A DNA stretch of 64,000 nt from Ulva prolifera (lineage: Eukaryota > Chlorophyta > Ulvophyceae > Ulvales > Ulvaceae), in the NCBI GenBank assembly GCA_023078555.1, contig CM041196.1:3720001-3784000 (forward strand), in the 5' to 3' direction. A program made the translations under genes and the position numbers. Shown one piece after another: positions 49,151 through 62,013 of the stretch. Under the pieces are notes generated by a model that did not search any database, was not told where the DNA came from, and saw only the letters and a program-made list of their open reading frames with translations. Within the stretch, counting starts at the first letter, position 1; each line of letters begins with the position of its first letter.

Positions 49151-50530
49151 TCCGCACTCGACAGATCCGCGATCGGCCGAGCGAGCGCGCCGTGGCGCCG
49201 AGTCGAGCGCTACACGCCCCCGCGCTCCTGTGGCTCCACTGTTCATAGGCGAGAAATCGTCTATGACAGCTCCTAAAATAAATGCCCCCACCCCAAGACA
49301 CATGGCGAGTACTGTAATCCGCACTCGACAAATCCGCGATCGGCCGAGCGAGCGCGCCGTGGCGCCGAGTTGAGCGCTACACACCCCCGTGTCCTGTGGC
49401 TCCACTGTTCACAGGCGAGAAATCGACTATCACAGCTCCTGAAATAAACGCCCCCACCCCAACACACATGGCGAGTACTGTAATCCGCACTCGACAGACC
49501 CGCGATCGGCCGAGCGTGCGCGCCGTGGCGGCGAGTCGAGCGCTACACACCCCCGTGTCCTGTGGCTCCACTGTTCACAGGCGAGAAATCGACTATGACA
49601 GCTCCTGAAATTAATGCCCCCACCCCCACACACGTGGCGAGTACTGTAATCCGCACTCGACAGACCCGCGATCCGTCGAGCGAGCGCGCCGTGGCGCCGA
49701 GTCGAGCACTACACACCCCCGTGTCCTGTGGCTCCACTGTTCACAGGCGAGAAATCGACTATCACAGCTCCTGAAATTAATGCCCCCACCCCAACACAAA
49801 TGGCGAGTACTGTAATCCGCACTCGACAGACCCGCGATCGGCCGAGCGAGCGCGCCGTGGCGCCGAGTCGAGCGCTACACACCCCCGTGTCCTGTGGCTC
49901 CACTGTTCACAGGCGAGAAATCGACTATCACAGCTCCTGAAATTAATGCCCCCACCCCAACACACATGGCGAGTACAGTAATCCGCACTCGACAGACCCG
50001 CAATCGGTCGAGCGAGCGCGGCGTGGCGCCGAGTCGAGCGCTACACACCCCCGTGTCCTGTGGCTCCACTGTTCACAGGCGAGAAATCGACTATCACAGC
50101 TCCTGAAATTCATGCCCCCACCCCAACACACATGGCGAGTACTGTAATCCGCACTCGACAGACCCGCGATCGGCCGAGCGAGCGCGCCGTGGCGCCGAGT
50201 CGAGCGCTACACACCCCCGTGTCCTGTGGCTCCACTGTTCACAGGCGAGAAATCGACTATCACAGCTCCTGAAATTAATGCCCCCACCCCAACACACATG
50301 GCGAGTACTGTAATCCGCACTCGACAGACCCGCAATCGGCCGAGCGAGCGCGCCGTGGCGCCGAGTCGAGCGCTACACACCCCCGTGTCCTGTGGCTCCA
50401 CTGTTCACAGGCGAGAAATCGACTATCACAGCTCCTGAAATAAATGCCCCCACCCCAACACACATGGCGAGTACTGTAATCCGCACTCGACAGACCCGCG
50501 ATCGGCCGAGCGAGTGTGCCGTGGCGGCGA
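49125..50530. repeat. 166-bp satellite array, about 8.4 units
   Basis: The anchor AGTACTGTAATCCGCACTCG recurs at 49141, 49308, 49474, 49640, 49806, 49972 (variant AGTACAG), 50138, 50304 and 50470, spacing 166 bp (167 for the first). Units are over 90% alike by eye. The two-strand 60-70 codon frames that recur every 166 bp are artefacts. The array truncates copy F on one side and touches the stop of copy B on the other. Confidence 0.95.
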
Positions 50531-50548
50531 GCATAGTGATAGCGATAA

Positions 50549-50659
50549 TAGATTTTGTTTACAGATGATTATCAGTGTGATTATATTGTGTAATGACAGT
50601 GTGATTATACTGTGTAATTAAGTGTTAATCTACGATCTGGGGATTGAATCCGTAGCCCT
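50549..50659. mobile_element. Remnant of the AT-rich TIR element
   Basis: ACAGATGATTATCAGTGTGA and TGTAATTAAGTGTTAATCTA correspond to the right end of the element at 36781-37693, with a short internal duplication. It lies next to exon 9 of copy F. Confidence 0.5.
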
Positions 50660-50762
50660 TCAGGGATTCCATCTCCAACACAACACATGTGGTACCTGTC
50701 AACAGGGGGCTAAGTGCATGGAGCCCCAAAAATGTGATGATGTCAAGGGGTCCGTATCGCAC

Positions 50763-51280
50763 CTGGCGGTGCTTTCCGCAGAATCCGGTTGCGCCTTGCA
50801 CGAGGCTACCACATCCGCTGACATCACAGTATTCTAGACCCCTGCGTGTGGACCGCGGTGTCTCTCCAAACGACAGAGTGCTGCACTTGTCTCGTTTTTT
50901 GACGACAAGCTCCTCGCCGTCGATCTGTGCGGGCACCGAAGGTTTGCGCCCCCGGACGCTTTTCCCCGCTTCGTGATCCGTGCAGTGTGCGCAAAACCCC
51001 AAAAACTTCTTCAAGGGCTGGAAGGCTCCGTGTGAAACACAATAGCGCCAAAACTTGCGGAAGCCTTCTTTCTTGATATCCCCCGTTAGCACCGTGGGAG
51101 CTCGCAGGTGTCCGTCGCAGGCCTGCGCCTCCTTGCCCCGTGACACCACCGGCAGCCCGCAGGCGACGTGCTTGCCATCACGCACGACCAGCGCCACGCA
51201 TGTGCCGCGACCCTCATGCTCTTCGTCTCGCACTCGTGTGCTCTTGTATGATGGTAGGAGCACAGGCGGTGCAGGCAATT
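50763..51280 (-). CDS. Copy F exon 9: SBP-like zinc module
   Basis: 518 nt, open. Order GRGTCVALVV..VACGLP..ACDGHLRAP..RYCVSHGAFQP..FCAHCTDH and the half-module YCDVSGCGSL..GFCGKHRQ. The second Cys of the FC-x2-C pair is His here. The donor is CAG|gtgcga. Confidence 0.6.
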
Positions 51281-51400
51281 CTGCACAGGCAAACGCCGGG
51301 CGGTGGACCCCCGGTCCGTGCGATGAACACCGGACTGAACACCGGTTTCATGCATTGTCATGCATCGTCATGAATTGTCATGCATGTAAGGCATCACGTC

Positions 51401-51427
51401 GGGGGGGGGGGGGGGGGGGGGGGGGGG
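51401..51427. repeat. Poly-G run next to exon 8 of copy F
   Basis: 27 G in a row on the plus strand, just inside intron 8 of copy F. Confidence 0.85.
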
Positions 51428-54400
51428 TGGTCGTACGTCCGGCGAGTATCGCAACCATCCGTCCCATTTGGTTGTCGCCGTGTACAAGTCCGGCCATCAT
51501 GTTCTCGAACGCAACCCCTCCCACAGACTTGACATAGTCATGCATGTTCAGGGCCTCGCGGCCTGCTGGCATGTACCCCGAGTTTTCCGCTTGCCGCTGC
51601 AACAATGCTCTGCGGTACCGGAGTACGGCGTTGATGCCGACGCGTGATGCCTGCACCCCACATCTGTATGCATGTTGTGCGCATGTTGCGTGGGCTCGGG
51701 CCAAATGCTGCGCAACTGTGTGCCAGTGGCATGCTGCTCGAATTCGGGGTGTTTCGCGGATGTTGTAGCACTCAGCCACCAAGCCCACGTGAGGCGGTCA
51801 CTGCATCGGTGTGTTTGTTGGCGCAACGCACCGTGAAGGTATAGTCTTTGTACTTCACCGTTGCCGTCTTGGAGGCACGCCGTGCTCTTGCTGCAGCCGC
51901 TGCTTCCGCGCTCTTCAGCACCTTGTTACGGGCCCCTTCAGCCACCTTCAACAAGGACTGTCGTGCCGTATCCAGAGTCAGCTTGGCGGCTTGGATGTCA
52001 TGTTCAGGAGAATCTCGAATGACGGTTCCGTCCACACACACGATTCCCATTGTGCCTGCTTCAGCATCACGGACCTTCTCCATTGCTTCCACCAGCTCGT
52101 TGCGCACTTGAGCGTGCAATGAGGCCGTCTTTGCGTCGCGCCCATCGGCAGTGCCGAGCAACGCGACGAGGTCCATGCCGGGTGGCAGCTCCAAGATCGT
52201 CAACCAGGCGGTCTGTGTGCGCGTGGATGCTCCAAGCATCGAGCAGAAGGCCCTCAGCTTCTCTGCATGGCCAACAACGGTTTCAGCGCGTGCAAGGTGC
52301 ATCATGCATGCGATCGGTGTGTACACGGTCAAGAACATGACTCATCGTTGTTCGTGGGAACGTTGCACAATTGCTACATTCTATGTGGGTTCTGTCATTG
52401 CCGTCTCGTGATCAATGGCCTGGAATGCCGTCAACATGACAACCAAGAGATTGAGCCCATGCTGAAAACAAGGCAGCCTGCATAAGCTATGGGCGTGGAT
52501 GGGCGCACGTTTCGCGGATGTTGTAGCACTCGGCAAGTGCTCCGGCCGGCCCCACAGGTGCAGCGGCCCCGGTCCCGTCTTGTGCAGGTCTCGGATCATC
52601 GCCCAGCCATATTCGAGCACGGACCCCCCTGGGCCGGACGCATGTGCGGCGCATGCTGCGTTCCACATGTCGCAGGACGCCGCATCGGCGCGTTCGAGCT
52701 CCCGTTGCCCCGTCGGCGACAACAAAAACATCTGACTCACACTTGCGCTGAAGTACAGGCTTGCCGCGTGGGGATTTTCGTCCCTAGGAACGCTTCCCGC
52801 AGTTGCAGCCACGTCCTGGAGGGCTTTGTTGTTGACGAACTCGCCAGCACTCGTGCCCCGCGTCCGCTGAAAACCACGATGTTTGAGAAAAGTGTAGTGG
52901 ACACGGACACAAAGAACATCAATATTAGGCGATGGCAACATCACATTGACCACGTTCTCTGATGCTATTTTGACCTCATGATCAACGCCGCCATGCCTCA
53001 AGTTGGCCCTACCCCTTCCCCAAATAGTTCACATTTCCATACTACCTGACATATGCATGAACAACTACGCCTGCTCCCGTCACCACCGTCGCATATTGCC
53101 ACTCTCAACAGCATTTGTACCCGAAATTACCGAAGTACATGTGAGGGTATAATATGTCCCTTGGGGAGTGTATTGTGGCCGGTGCGCCTGATCAAGATAG
53201 TTGGTGGACACGCACGCTAAACTATACTTACAAAAGAGTGAACGGGTGAAAACAAATACCGAAACCGAATCCCAAGTTACATCACGATGCTGATTGTAGT
53301 GTAAACCGAACGTGAACGGTGGATTCGGTGCCTAGATTTGGTGCCTGTGTGAGTCATATGCATGGATGTGTGTGGCTCACCTTGTGCGCCATGACAGCGA
53401 CGTAGTACCCTTGATTCAGGTAGGTGGTCTCTGCAGTCTTTGCGGCGGGACTCCATTGACCAGTGATGCTGAGCTCCACGGCGTTATGCATTTGTCCGCG
53501 CACGTGCGCTCCCGCGATTTCCACAAACGCAAGTCCCGCGCGCATCTCTGTCCCCAGGGCGTTGTTGTCAGCACCGGCGCTGTAGCGTTGCAACCAAGTG
53601 GAGATTGCCCATTCCGGGGTGGGGATGGGCCGCAAGGGTATCATACCAAGCCAGCGACAGAAGACAAACCTGCATGCGGTTGTGTCGATCACATGCTGGC
53701 ATACGTCTAGGTGTCTGCAACCGCACGCACGCATGTGCCGATCGGCGGAGGCATGTCAGTAATTATAGCCATAGCATCCTTATTGAACCTCATGCTTTTT
53801 GGGTGGTAAAGCATGTCTGATTTTGTTCCGAACATATGCCTCCGGTAGTGTAGTGTCGACGGCTGACTGCTGTGGCTGAGTACAAACTTCGGTGAGTGTA
53901 GTTGGTCGTGTAATTTCTAGTGTTGCAAATCAAGGCACCCGGAAAAGCAGGTCAGGGCTAATTTAGAACCCTGCGTTGTAACTGTCTCCACTTTAAAACC
54001 ATCATATTAAGGGGATTTCAAGGGCATTACCCTTTGTTCAGGCAGCGAATCATGCAATGTTGTCTCGTTGCATTTAACCCGCGGGAAATTTGCACGTGTG
54101 TCGCGATGCAGTCTCGGCCACCTCGCGACGGCTGTGTGTGCAAATGTACCATGCCAGCCTAGGGGGGCAGGGGGCATACATTGTCATCGCTCTTGTTGCG
54201 AGTTCTGCGGATCCGGCGGCGCTTCGTCTCCGGATGAGTTCCGGAATCGTGAAAGCCCCCCCCATCTTGAGGCCTTTCAGATCGTCCGGCATCAACAAGC
54301 CTTGGTGGAGCGCGCCATTGTGACGAGTTGGCACCCGACGCTTGCGACGTTTGCGTCCCAAGTACCGGGCTCGAGACACACCGCGCCGGTGGGGTTGGCA

Positions 54401-57186
54401 CCGAAGGTTTTTGGACCTAGTGAATTCGGTGCTTTGTCCCTCTGCAAGTGCACCACGACACCAAAGGCGACCTGCACCGGTCATACGTTATGTCCTGGCG
54501 ACGCGTGTCGACACCCGCTCACACGGACAATGTTCAAACCGAGTGTAGCATGACGGTCACAACATCAACTCTGAGTATACGTTGGCAAGTGAAGCGTGCC
54601 TCGTCTTTCTTTGTGCCCCGAACGGCTGTGACAACAAACGTGACATGCTTCCACTGCCACGCTACAAACCGTTGGATTCCGTGCTCCACACAAGGCGCGC
54701 ACGAATGCAGCCACGCGGCCGTACAATACAGTTGTAGACCCCGAGGTTGCGTCTTCCGCGATCGCCTGCATCTCTCCGCGTTGCATTGGTGCAGGCTTGA
54801 GTGACACAAACGCGTCGACCGACTTGAGATGGGCCACGAGGGTCCCAAACATCCCGCAATGGCTCTCGAACAATGAGGCGCGTTCCATTGCTTTCTGCAT
54901 GTGTGAAATGATGTTGACAATGAGCTCACACTAGGTTGATGACAAGCAAAATGCAACAGTGTCTCAATCGGCATGCGATGAATTTACATGGTGGGCGAAA
55001 CAACGGCACGCAAGTGTGTATGCATGCATATATGGACACACGGGAGGTGGGCAACAGAGACGTCGTGCATATGCATGAGGATGCGATTGTGATTGTCATT
55101 GGCATTAACAGTGGAGGTGGCAACTGGACAGGGGCCGCACATAGGATTCATCCGTCTGCCTTTTGCGCGAATGTGTCCTTGAGAAGTACACCTTAACCGT
55201 GCACGTGACGACAAACCGGAGCATCGTCAGAGAGCTGTATGTGCCAAGGTGGCCGGCCCACATCATGGCATAAAGGGCGTGCATGAAAGGCACGCTGCCG
55301 CAATGCCTCTGGCTGTTGATGATAGCCCCCATCGGGACTCTTCCGTCAGGACTTGAGTTGCGTGCTCTCTCCCACTCTTCGATCATGGGGTCGCTCGATT
55401 CGTGGAACTCTGGGTGGTGTCGATGCGACACGATGACCGCGACCAAGGCGCGGATGAAACGGACAAAGAGTCGCGCCATATTCTTGTTTTGCGACGTGTA
55501 CCGCCCCTTCAGGAGATTGCTCCATAGGGCTTCGTTGTCAACCCACTCGAGCTCTGGTGGTAAAATGTCCCGCTCGATGTTCCACACCTTGCGGGTGTCC
55601 GATGTTTGCACGGTGGCCGTGTGTGCACCCTTGATCATGCCATCCACGACCCTACATGCATGACATCATGACATCAGCCACCCGCCGTTCAACCGGCATT
55701 CCACGTGCATGTCGGCAAATAGTACCACTCGTGAGCTATGCTGTTACATTGCTCTTCTTCTGACCGCCGGGTGCATTGGCTGTCCGGAAATGGCTACTAT
55801 GCACGCAAGCTGCCAACAATCAATTAATGCCTTTGAGCTCGCCACCCTACATTTCGTGCAAGGGCCAAGACTCATGCATTGTCCATGTAGCCTCGACGAC
55901 ACCAGAGCGCGTGTGGCAAATGGGACATACATATTGAGATGAAAACACAGGAACGTAAACATGAATCACTTATTGCGGAGTACAAACCAATCATGTAATT
56001 CGATATTTCGCTTCATGTTCCTTGCACGTTCCTTGTGACGTCGGACTAAAGGAGCGCATGCATCAACACGAATGTGCACTACAAGCTAGATATCCTCATC
56101 GCATGTCCAAGTATTTTGCGCGGAACTATGGCAGAAGGATATTCGATTATGTCGGTTGAACTATGGAGGTTTTCATGTAGCCGAAAATATGGTATGAAAG
56201 TAGCGCTCTATAGTATGGTATGAAGGAAGCGCTCTATAGTAAGCTGCATTCCCGACACCATCCTGGTAGCACTTGCCGACCACTCCGCACATGGCTTGGC
56301 CGCAAAACATTTGTTCACCGGGGACCAGTACAACGCATAGACATCGGACTATTGTTGTTGTGCCTCGGTGAATGCAAGGTTTCAGGGCGCACCGTTTCAA
56401 TTCGGCGGGGTCATCGAAAAGGTCGCTCAAGGCTTCCATGTCGGCATCGTCTGCGTTGGCCTCACTGCCACTGTCGTCTTCTCCCTCGTCCGGCAACAAC
56501 TCGTCCGCGAATGCTTCCGCTTCGGCGCCAAGGCCCTCGCCATTGATATCTTCGCCCGTATCGGAGTCAAGCATCTGTACCCGTTGACGGCCGTCGGTGG
56601 TGTCCATGTCGCCGTCGTCAGAATCATCAAGGACCGTAGCCGGGACGCGACGCGGAGTTGTCATGTCATTGTCCGAGTCATCCAGGATCGCGGCCGCGAC
56701 ATGATGCTAAGCTGTTGATTGGTGTGTGTCGTTGGTGGCTGCTTCAGGGTCAGCTTGGTGTGGTGGATGTGCGGTGACAGTGTGTCCCACCTCGACGATG
56801 TTGTCGTCTTCGTCATCTTGCAGACTGATTGACACTGGCTCGGGGCCGGTTTCGGCCGTCCCCGGTGTTGCACCGGTCGGTGCGCCTGCGTCGTCGCCGC
56901 CCTCTTCATCACGGCCACGCTTCAACGCCCGTTGGTGCTGCGACATGTTCTTCGGGACGTGACGCAAGGAACGCGACGGAGCGGAAGCGCGGGTAGAGGT
57001 GGTTGCTGCCGTTGATGCAGGGGGCGCATCGGTTGGTGGGGCACCGTCGATGTCCTCACTCTCTGTGTCGGTGACCACGATCACATCACCACCTCCCCGA
57101 ACCCTCGAGGGTGCAGTGTGCACATGTGCTGCCCTCGGAGAAGGTGTGGAGAAAGACAGGTTGCTCGTTGCATCTTTTGTGAGGTT

Positions 57187-57647
57187 GGCTGCGCGCGACA
57201 AACGACCGTCTGTCCTAATGCAGGATGTCTCTCTCAAACGCCAACTCTAACGCCAACTCTCCTCGCGGGGAGAGGCGTGATGATGCTGACCAGCAGTTTC
57301 TCGTCGACAGGGACGCTGACCAACAGCTCCCTAAAGGAGAACAGCCTGCGGGTATGTTGCTCCGGGGCGGACGAATTGTCCGGCCACGACCCTCTTCCCA
57401 CACTGGGCAGAGCAGCCAGCAGGTGCCTTTTTCCTCTCATGTTGTGAACGATCCTGGTCACACCGAGTCACTCATATCACTCGAAACGTTAACCGAGGCG
57501 CTGCGTGCATCTCGGGGACGTAGCGAACCTGATTTGACGAAAGGAAAACTCCCTGAATGGAATTTTAAGACTGAAAGTTTTGTTGCGTACGAACAGAAAG
57601 TCTTTTTGTGGTTAGGTCAATTCGAGTTAGATCATTTGTTGCAGCAC
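57187..57647 (+). mobile_element. Truncated copia fragment (leader and start of gag)
   Basis: Matches the complete element from GCTGCGCGCGACAAAC in the leader through the gag start (57225) to FELDHLLQH, then stops abruptly at 57647. Neither LTR is present. It differs at several positions (for example GEQ preceded by K instead of D), so it derives from another family member. It lies between the 5' end of copy F and exon 5 of copy D; the gag frame runs into copy D out of frame. Confidence 0.9.
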
Positions 57648-60600
57648 ATTCGTGTTCTGCCGTTGGCATGGCATGGTGCCGCTACGGTGCGTGCCGTCGT
57701 CGAGCTGGGCCATCAGCGTGCTCATCGCACGGTACTGTGCGGGGACGGGCGCAAAGATGACCGCTCGGGACATGCGTGCCGGTTTTGCATTCATGTTCAT
57801 CACTGACAGCACCCTGCGCGGCCGGGAGCACAACAAGCTGGAGCTTGCGCTCAGGGGGCAGTGGTGCCCGACCGCGAAGACAGCTGAGACCCAGTATCTT
57901 CACCAGGGCCACTACAACGCGACTGTGGCGCATCGAGTGCATGGCCACTCCTCACGCCTGTGTCTGTTGCGGGGACTCGTTGCCTGATGCTTGAGCGTGC
58001 CCCCGCGGCCTGTCCGCGAGTCTGGTTGATCTGGTGCTGTCATCATGCATGCGTCGTGGCCGCCGCCCTGCTCTGCAGCGTCTCAGGGACCTCCTGGTCG
58101 CAGGGTGAACGGTGACGGGCGTGGGTGTGCTGTGCAGCAAGTTCAGAGTCGAGGCGGGCGCTTCATGGACATGCACGACCTCCAAAGGGTGGCGGCGCAT
58201 GCGGCCCAGATGAAGCGCGAAGGCAGCCGATACCACGGCAGCCTATACTTGTGCGCAGCCGCTGGCAAGGCGTATCTGGACTCGCCTGATGGGCAAGCGG
58301 CTTGCGGAGGCGGACGCCACCTCGTTCGCGCTGTGGGATGCGGCATGCACGCGCCATCGCGAGTCGGACTTTGGCGGCCTGAAAGAGTATGGGTGGGTCA
58401 AGATTCGCGCGCTGTTCAACACGAATCGCCCCAGACCGCTGCACCTGTGGGGCCGCCCCAAGCATGTCCCACGGGAGGAAAGTACGCAGTAGGATCCGCG
58501 CAGCGGTGTGCTCGACGGTGCCGTTGTTATCGTTGCACCCGCCATGAGCGTCGAGGCGCGTCACGCGTGGCCGCGGGGAGCCACTGCGATGTGTCGCATG
58601 CCTCATCAGCTGCTCCCGCCAGTCATTGATCGCATCGGCTTGGTGCAGGCGCGCCGAGGGACTTCTGCCTGATGCTCGGGTCGATCGGGGGCCGGCAGGG
58701 TGTGTGGCTGAAGTCGTTGGACCTCGGGGACGATCGAGACCTGCTGTCGCTGATGCGGTCCGTCGACGATCGCACGGCGGAGGCTGTCGCTCTCCATACG
58801 GAGGTGCAGGCCGACCTTGTGACGGCCATGTGCAAGGTCCAGGAGGCGCTGCAGGTGGGTGACGTCGTCGTGAGCGCCGGCGGCCAGCTCCTGCATGAGT
58901 GCCCGTCGCGGGAGTTCGAGACATCGCAGGCAATGCTGGACGTCGCGGAGAGCAAGCTCCTCGCAATCGCGGACGAGGATCGGCAGAAGGTGATGGCGCA
59001 AGCGCAGCGCGCGGTGCAGGATCGGTGGGCCGCACAGCGGCGAGAAGTCCAGCTGCGCACTGGGGACTATACGTTCAAGGTATGTTGTATAGGACAAGGT
59101 GATGCGTGTGCGAGCGTGGACGGGGGGCAGCGATGCGCGCGACGTTGCTGACAGTACTCGGTCGTGCTCGCAGGCCACGCGCACCGGAGTGAACGCCCTT
59201 CTCTCCTACCGCAAGGCCTTCCTCCAGCGGCAGGCGGAGTCTACGGGCCTCATGCCGGAGGGTCGGGTCGCGCTGCACATGCAGGACCACGCCCGCTCGG
59301 CGGGAGGGGCGGTGTTTGACCGGCTCATGGTCGCGCTTGCCGAGGACGACGGGCGCATGCTGGCGATCCTGAAGGTGCTCACGGGAGGTGCGCGTCCATG
59401 CATGCCGTGTCAGCTGTACGTGATTGAGGTGCAAAATTCATGAGGCGTTGCTGTGCCCGTGACCTGCCTGCACCGGCATAACGTACTCCGCTGTGACAAA
59501 GCGCGACATTAGGGGGAGCGGCCCCTAGCTGGAACGCTGCGCATGCGGCGCTTGGATGCAACAGAGGCTCACGCCCAACATGCGCGCACGCAGCAGTCCC
59601 TCCCGCGGGCCGCACGCTCTGCTGTGACAACATGCGTGTTGGCATGTGCCGATGTGGCGCCGCGGAGCGGGCACGGACGCGCAGGTACAGCTTCTCACGC
59701 GCGCGGTGATGCATGTGCAAACGCTACGGCCCCTCCGGTGCTACTGCCTGCGTACAAAACCGTCCTGGCGCGTGGGGAGGGGCACGTCGGGCGCGGCACA
59801 TGCGTCGCCCTGGCCAAGGTGGGTGGAGTGTTCAAGCATTGCGGGCTGCCGGTGGGGCCTGAGCCCCACGCCCGCGACGGCCACATGCGCGCCCCAACCA
59901 TCATGGAATCGGAACCAGAGCGGGGTGGAGGCGTGGTGTACACCCGCTTTTGCGTCTCATGCGACTCCCGGCAGCCGCTGCAGAACTTCGAAGGCTTCTT
60001 CGTCCACTGCAACAAGCACCCGAAGGGGCGCAGCTTGCGGGGACGTGCCCCCAAGGTGCCCGCGAGGGTCGACGGGGAGGACCTGCTGAGGCGCGTGCGG
60101 CCGGTGTGTGAAACCCTGGTGGTGCTGAAGACACCCGCCGTTGTGCGCAGGGCACTGAAGACATGCGACGTGCGCACGTGCGAGTTTGAGGTCGCCCGGG
60201 ACTCCGGCTTCTGCGAGGACCATGCCAAGGGGTGTTTCACGCCTGCCTGCACAGCGTGGCGCCTGCATGCTGGTTTGGTTTGTCAACCGGGGTTGTGCTG
60301 GCGCTGGCTAACAGTATGCATGCCTGCATGATCGCATGCATTGCACTCATGTAGACTTCGACACCTCACGGACTCGGTCCCAGCTAATTCTGGCATGCGC
60401 CACGGAACGATTGAACCTGCTCGCCCCGCACGCCCACCCACAGGCACAGTATGCGCGACCGCTACATCAGTGTAGCTGCCGCAGTCACAGTCCTGGAGCG
60501 CGTTCGGTTTGTGCAGGTGACAGACGCAGCTGGCAAGGTCGGCTGCATCTGCACGAACTGCCGCGAGTTCGTGCCTGCGGACTACGTCAACGTGAACGCG

Positions 60601-61965
60601 CTGCAATGCTGCATGTGCCTGGAATCGCGGCGTGCACGTGACGAGCGCGTTTCGGGCACCCTGAAGGACGCTGTGAGCAGAATCCCGATCCCCCCGGCGG
60701 AGGCGCTCGTGAAGGTGGGGAGGCGGTTGCCGCCCGGCTATCGCCTACCGTGGCTGCCCGATGTGCCTATGGGGGACGTGTGTGAAGCGGGTCGGTGCCG
60801 CATCGTTGGCTGCGGCGTGGGACTGCAGTCGACGGAGCTCAGCGCGGGCGTGTGCGACAAGCACCGCCGACAGGTGGTGTGCGACCTCAGGCCGACCGAG
60901 TGCAAGCCGGAATTCTAATGCGTCGACTGCCGCGGATGGAGGACCGCTGATTCATGGCCTCGCGTGAAAGGCAGGGACGGCAAGATGAAGTGTGACTGTC
61001 GGTGCAAGAAGCACGCCAATCGGGTTGCTGCGACGTGGGCGGTCGGGGCCGACGATATGATCAAGCGTCAGTCGAAGACGCGCGTTCAACACATCCGGAA
61101 GGCGCCAATCAAGGCGCTCTTTGCGGCAGACGGCTTGACATGGATGACGTGCGAGACACGCGTGGCGGCGGCTGCACGCACGTCGCACAGCACGGCTGCT
61201 GTCGGGAAGAAAGCGGCAGGCAAGCCGCAGGCGATCTCTGGCGAGGCCTTGTGCCGTGCGCTGGTGTGTGACCAGCCGGCACATGGGAAGTTCCTCTGTC
61301 GGGAACACAAAGAGCTCATCATGCATGAGGAGGTCGTGCCCGACGAGTGCGCGCAGCAGCGGCTGTGCTCGACGTGTAACAAGTTTGCAAACGCGTATAG
61401 CTTCAGGCCGGACGGCCGCTGTGGGGACCGCTGCACCGCCGTCGGCAATGTCCGGAGACGGGCGCGGGAGGACACCTCGCGGTCTGGGTCGCAGACTGGG
61501 AATCGTGGCAGGAGACGGGCTGTCGGTGGGCGTAGTGACAAGGAGCATGGGAACTTGCCATGCATCGATGGCCTCAATCATCACGACCGGCTCATCGGCG
61601 GCGTGATGGTGGGTGTGGCTTGGCCGGATGCCGCAGGGATGCCGACGCGCCGAAACCGCCAGCATGTCGCTGCGTTCATGAGGGTTGGCCTCCTGCACGC
61701 CGCCGTTGAGCCCCCGCGGGTGAGGTGCTGCTACGAGGGCACGCAGGGGCGCTGCAAGCAGCCGTGTGTAGAGGGGGCATGCGTGTGCGAAGGCCATGTC
61801 GGCGTCATAGCGGTGAGCCTCGCAGACGCGGGTCGCAAATGGATCTGCTCCTCGTGCAAACACACCAAGCTGCTGGAGGCCCGCGGCTCGGGTGTCTGCA
61901 GGGCATTTCACGCTTGTTGCGTGGCGTGCGGCTCCCCCGATTGTTGCCCGCGGTGCTACCTTTGC
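57648..61965 (+). pseudogene. Copy D: truncated family copy, exons 5-10
   Basis: Closest to copy A. Exons: 5 57648-57936, 6 58138-58481, 7 58649-59079, 8 59174-59387, 9 59721-60229, 10 60517-61917 (truncated; a stop follows at 61963-61965). Lesions: no exons 1-4; 2-bp deletion in exon 6 near 58300 (344 instead of 346 nt); exon 9 acceptor CAG changed to CAA (59718-59720); donor after exon 9 altered (AAGGGGTGT); 18-bp micro-inversion with 9 bp loss near 59858-59875; TAA for Tyr at 60916-60918 inside FYCVDC. Exon 8 keeps the 214 nt length lost in copy A. Core residues of exon 5 are those of copy A (RDMRAG, GQW, ETQYLHQG). Clearly dead. Confidence 0.75.
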
Positions 61966-62013
61966 TGACTTTGTCCATGTAACACAGTCACAGAGTTTTG
62001 CGGACGTGTGCAG

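Larger units (their letters stand above)
50763..57186 (-). pseudogene. Copy F: divergent minus-strand paralog, exons 1-9
   Basis: Exons (minus): 1 about 57186-56393, 2 55651-55141, 3 54894-54581, 4 54471-54180, 5 53669-53381, 6 52866-52509, 7 52262-51832, 8 51650-51437, 9 51280-50763. Intron phases match copy A, and exons 5, 7, 8 and 9 have identical lengths (289, 431, 214, 518 nt) despite strong sequence divergence. Exon 1 is acidic (VLDDSDDGDMDTTDG). Core motifs: HLQRDKAPN, TEMRAGLAF, TGQWSPAAKTAETTYLNQGYY. Lesions: TAG at 56707-56709 in exon 1, one extra base in exon 3 at box I, one extra base in exon 4. Exons 10-13 are missing beyond the satellite. Introns are AT-richer and contain nothing recognisable (56392-55652, 55140-54895, 54179-53670, 53380-52867). 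GAR replaces GVR in box I. Confidence 0.7.

Noticed and set aside
57225..57806. A gag-recombinase fusion protein
   Set aside because: The continuous frame enters exon 5 in the wrong phase, so the second part is not the family protein.
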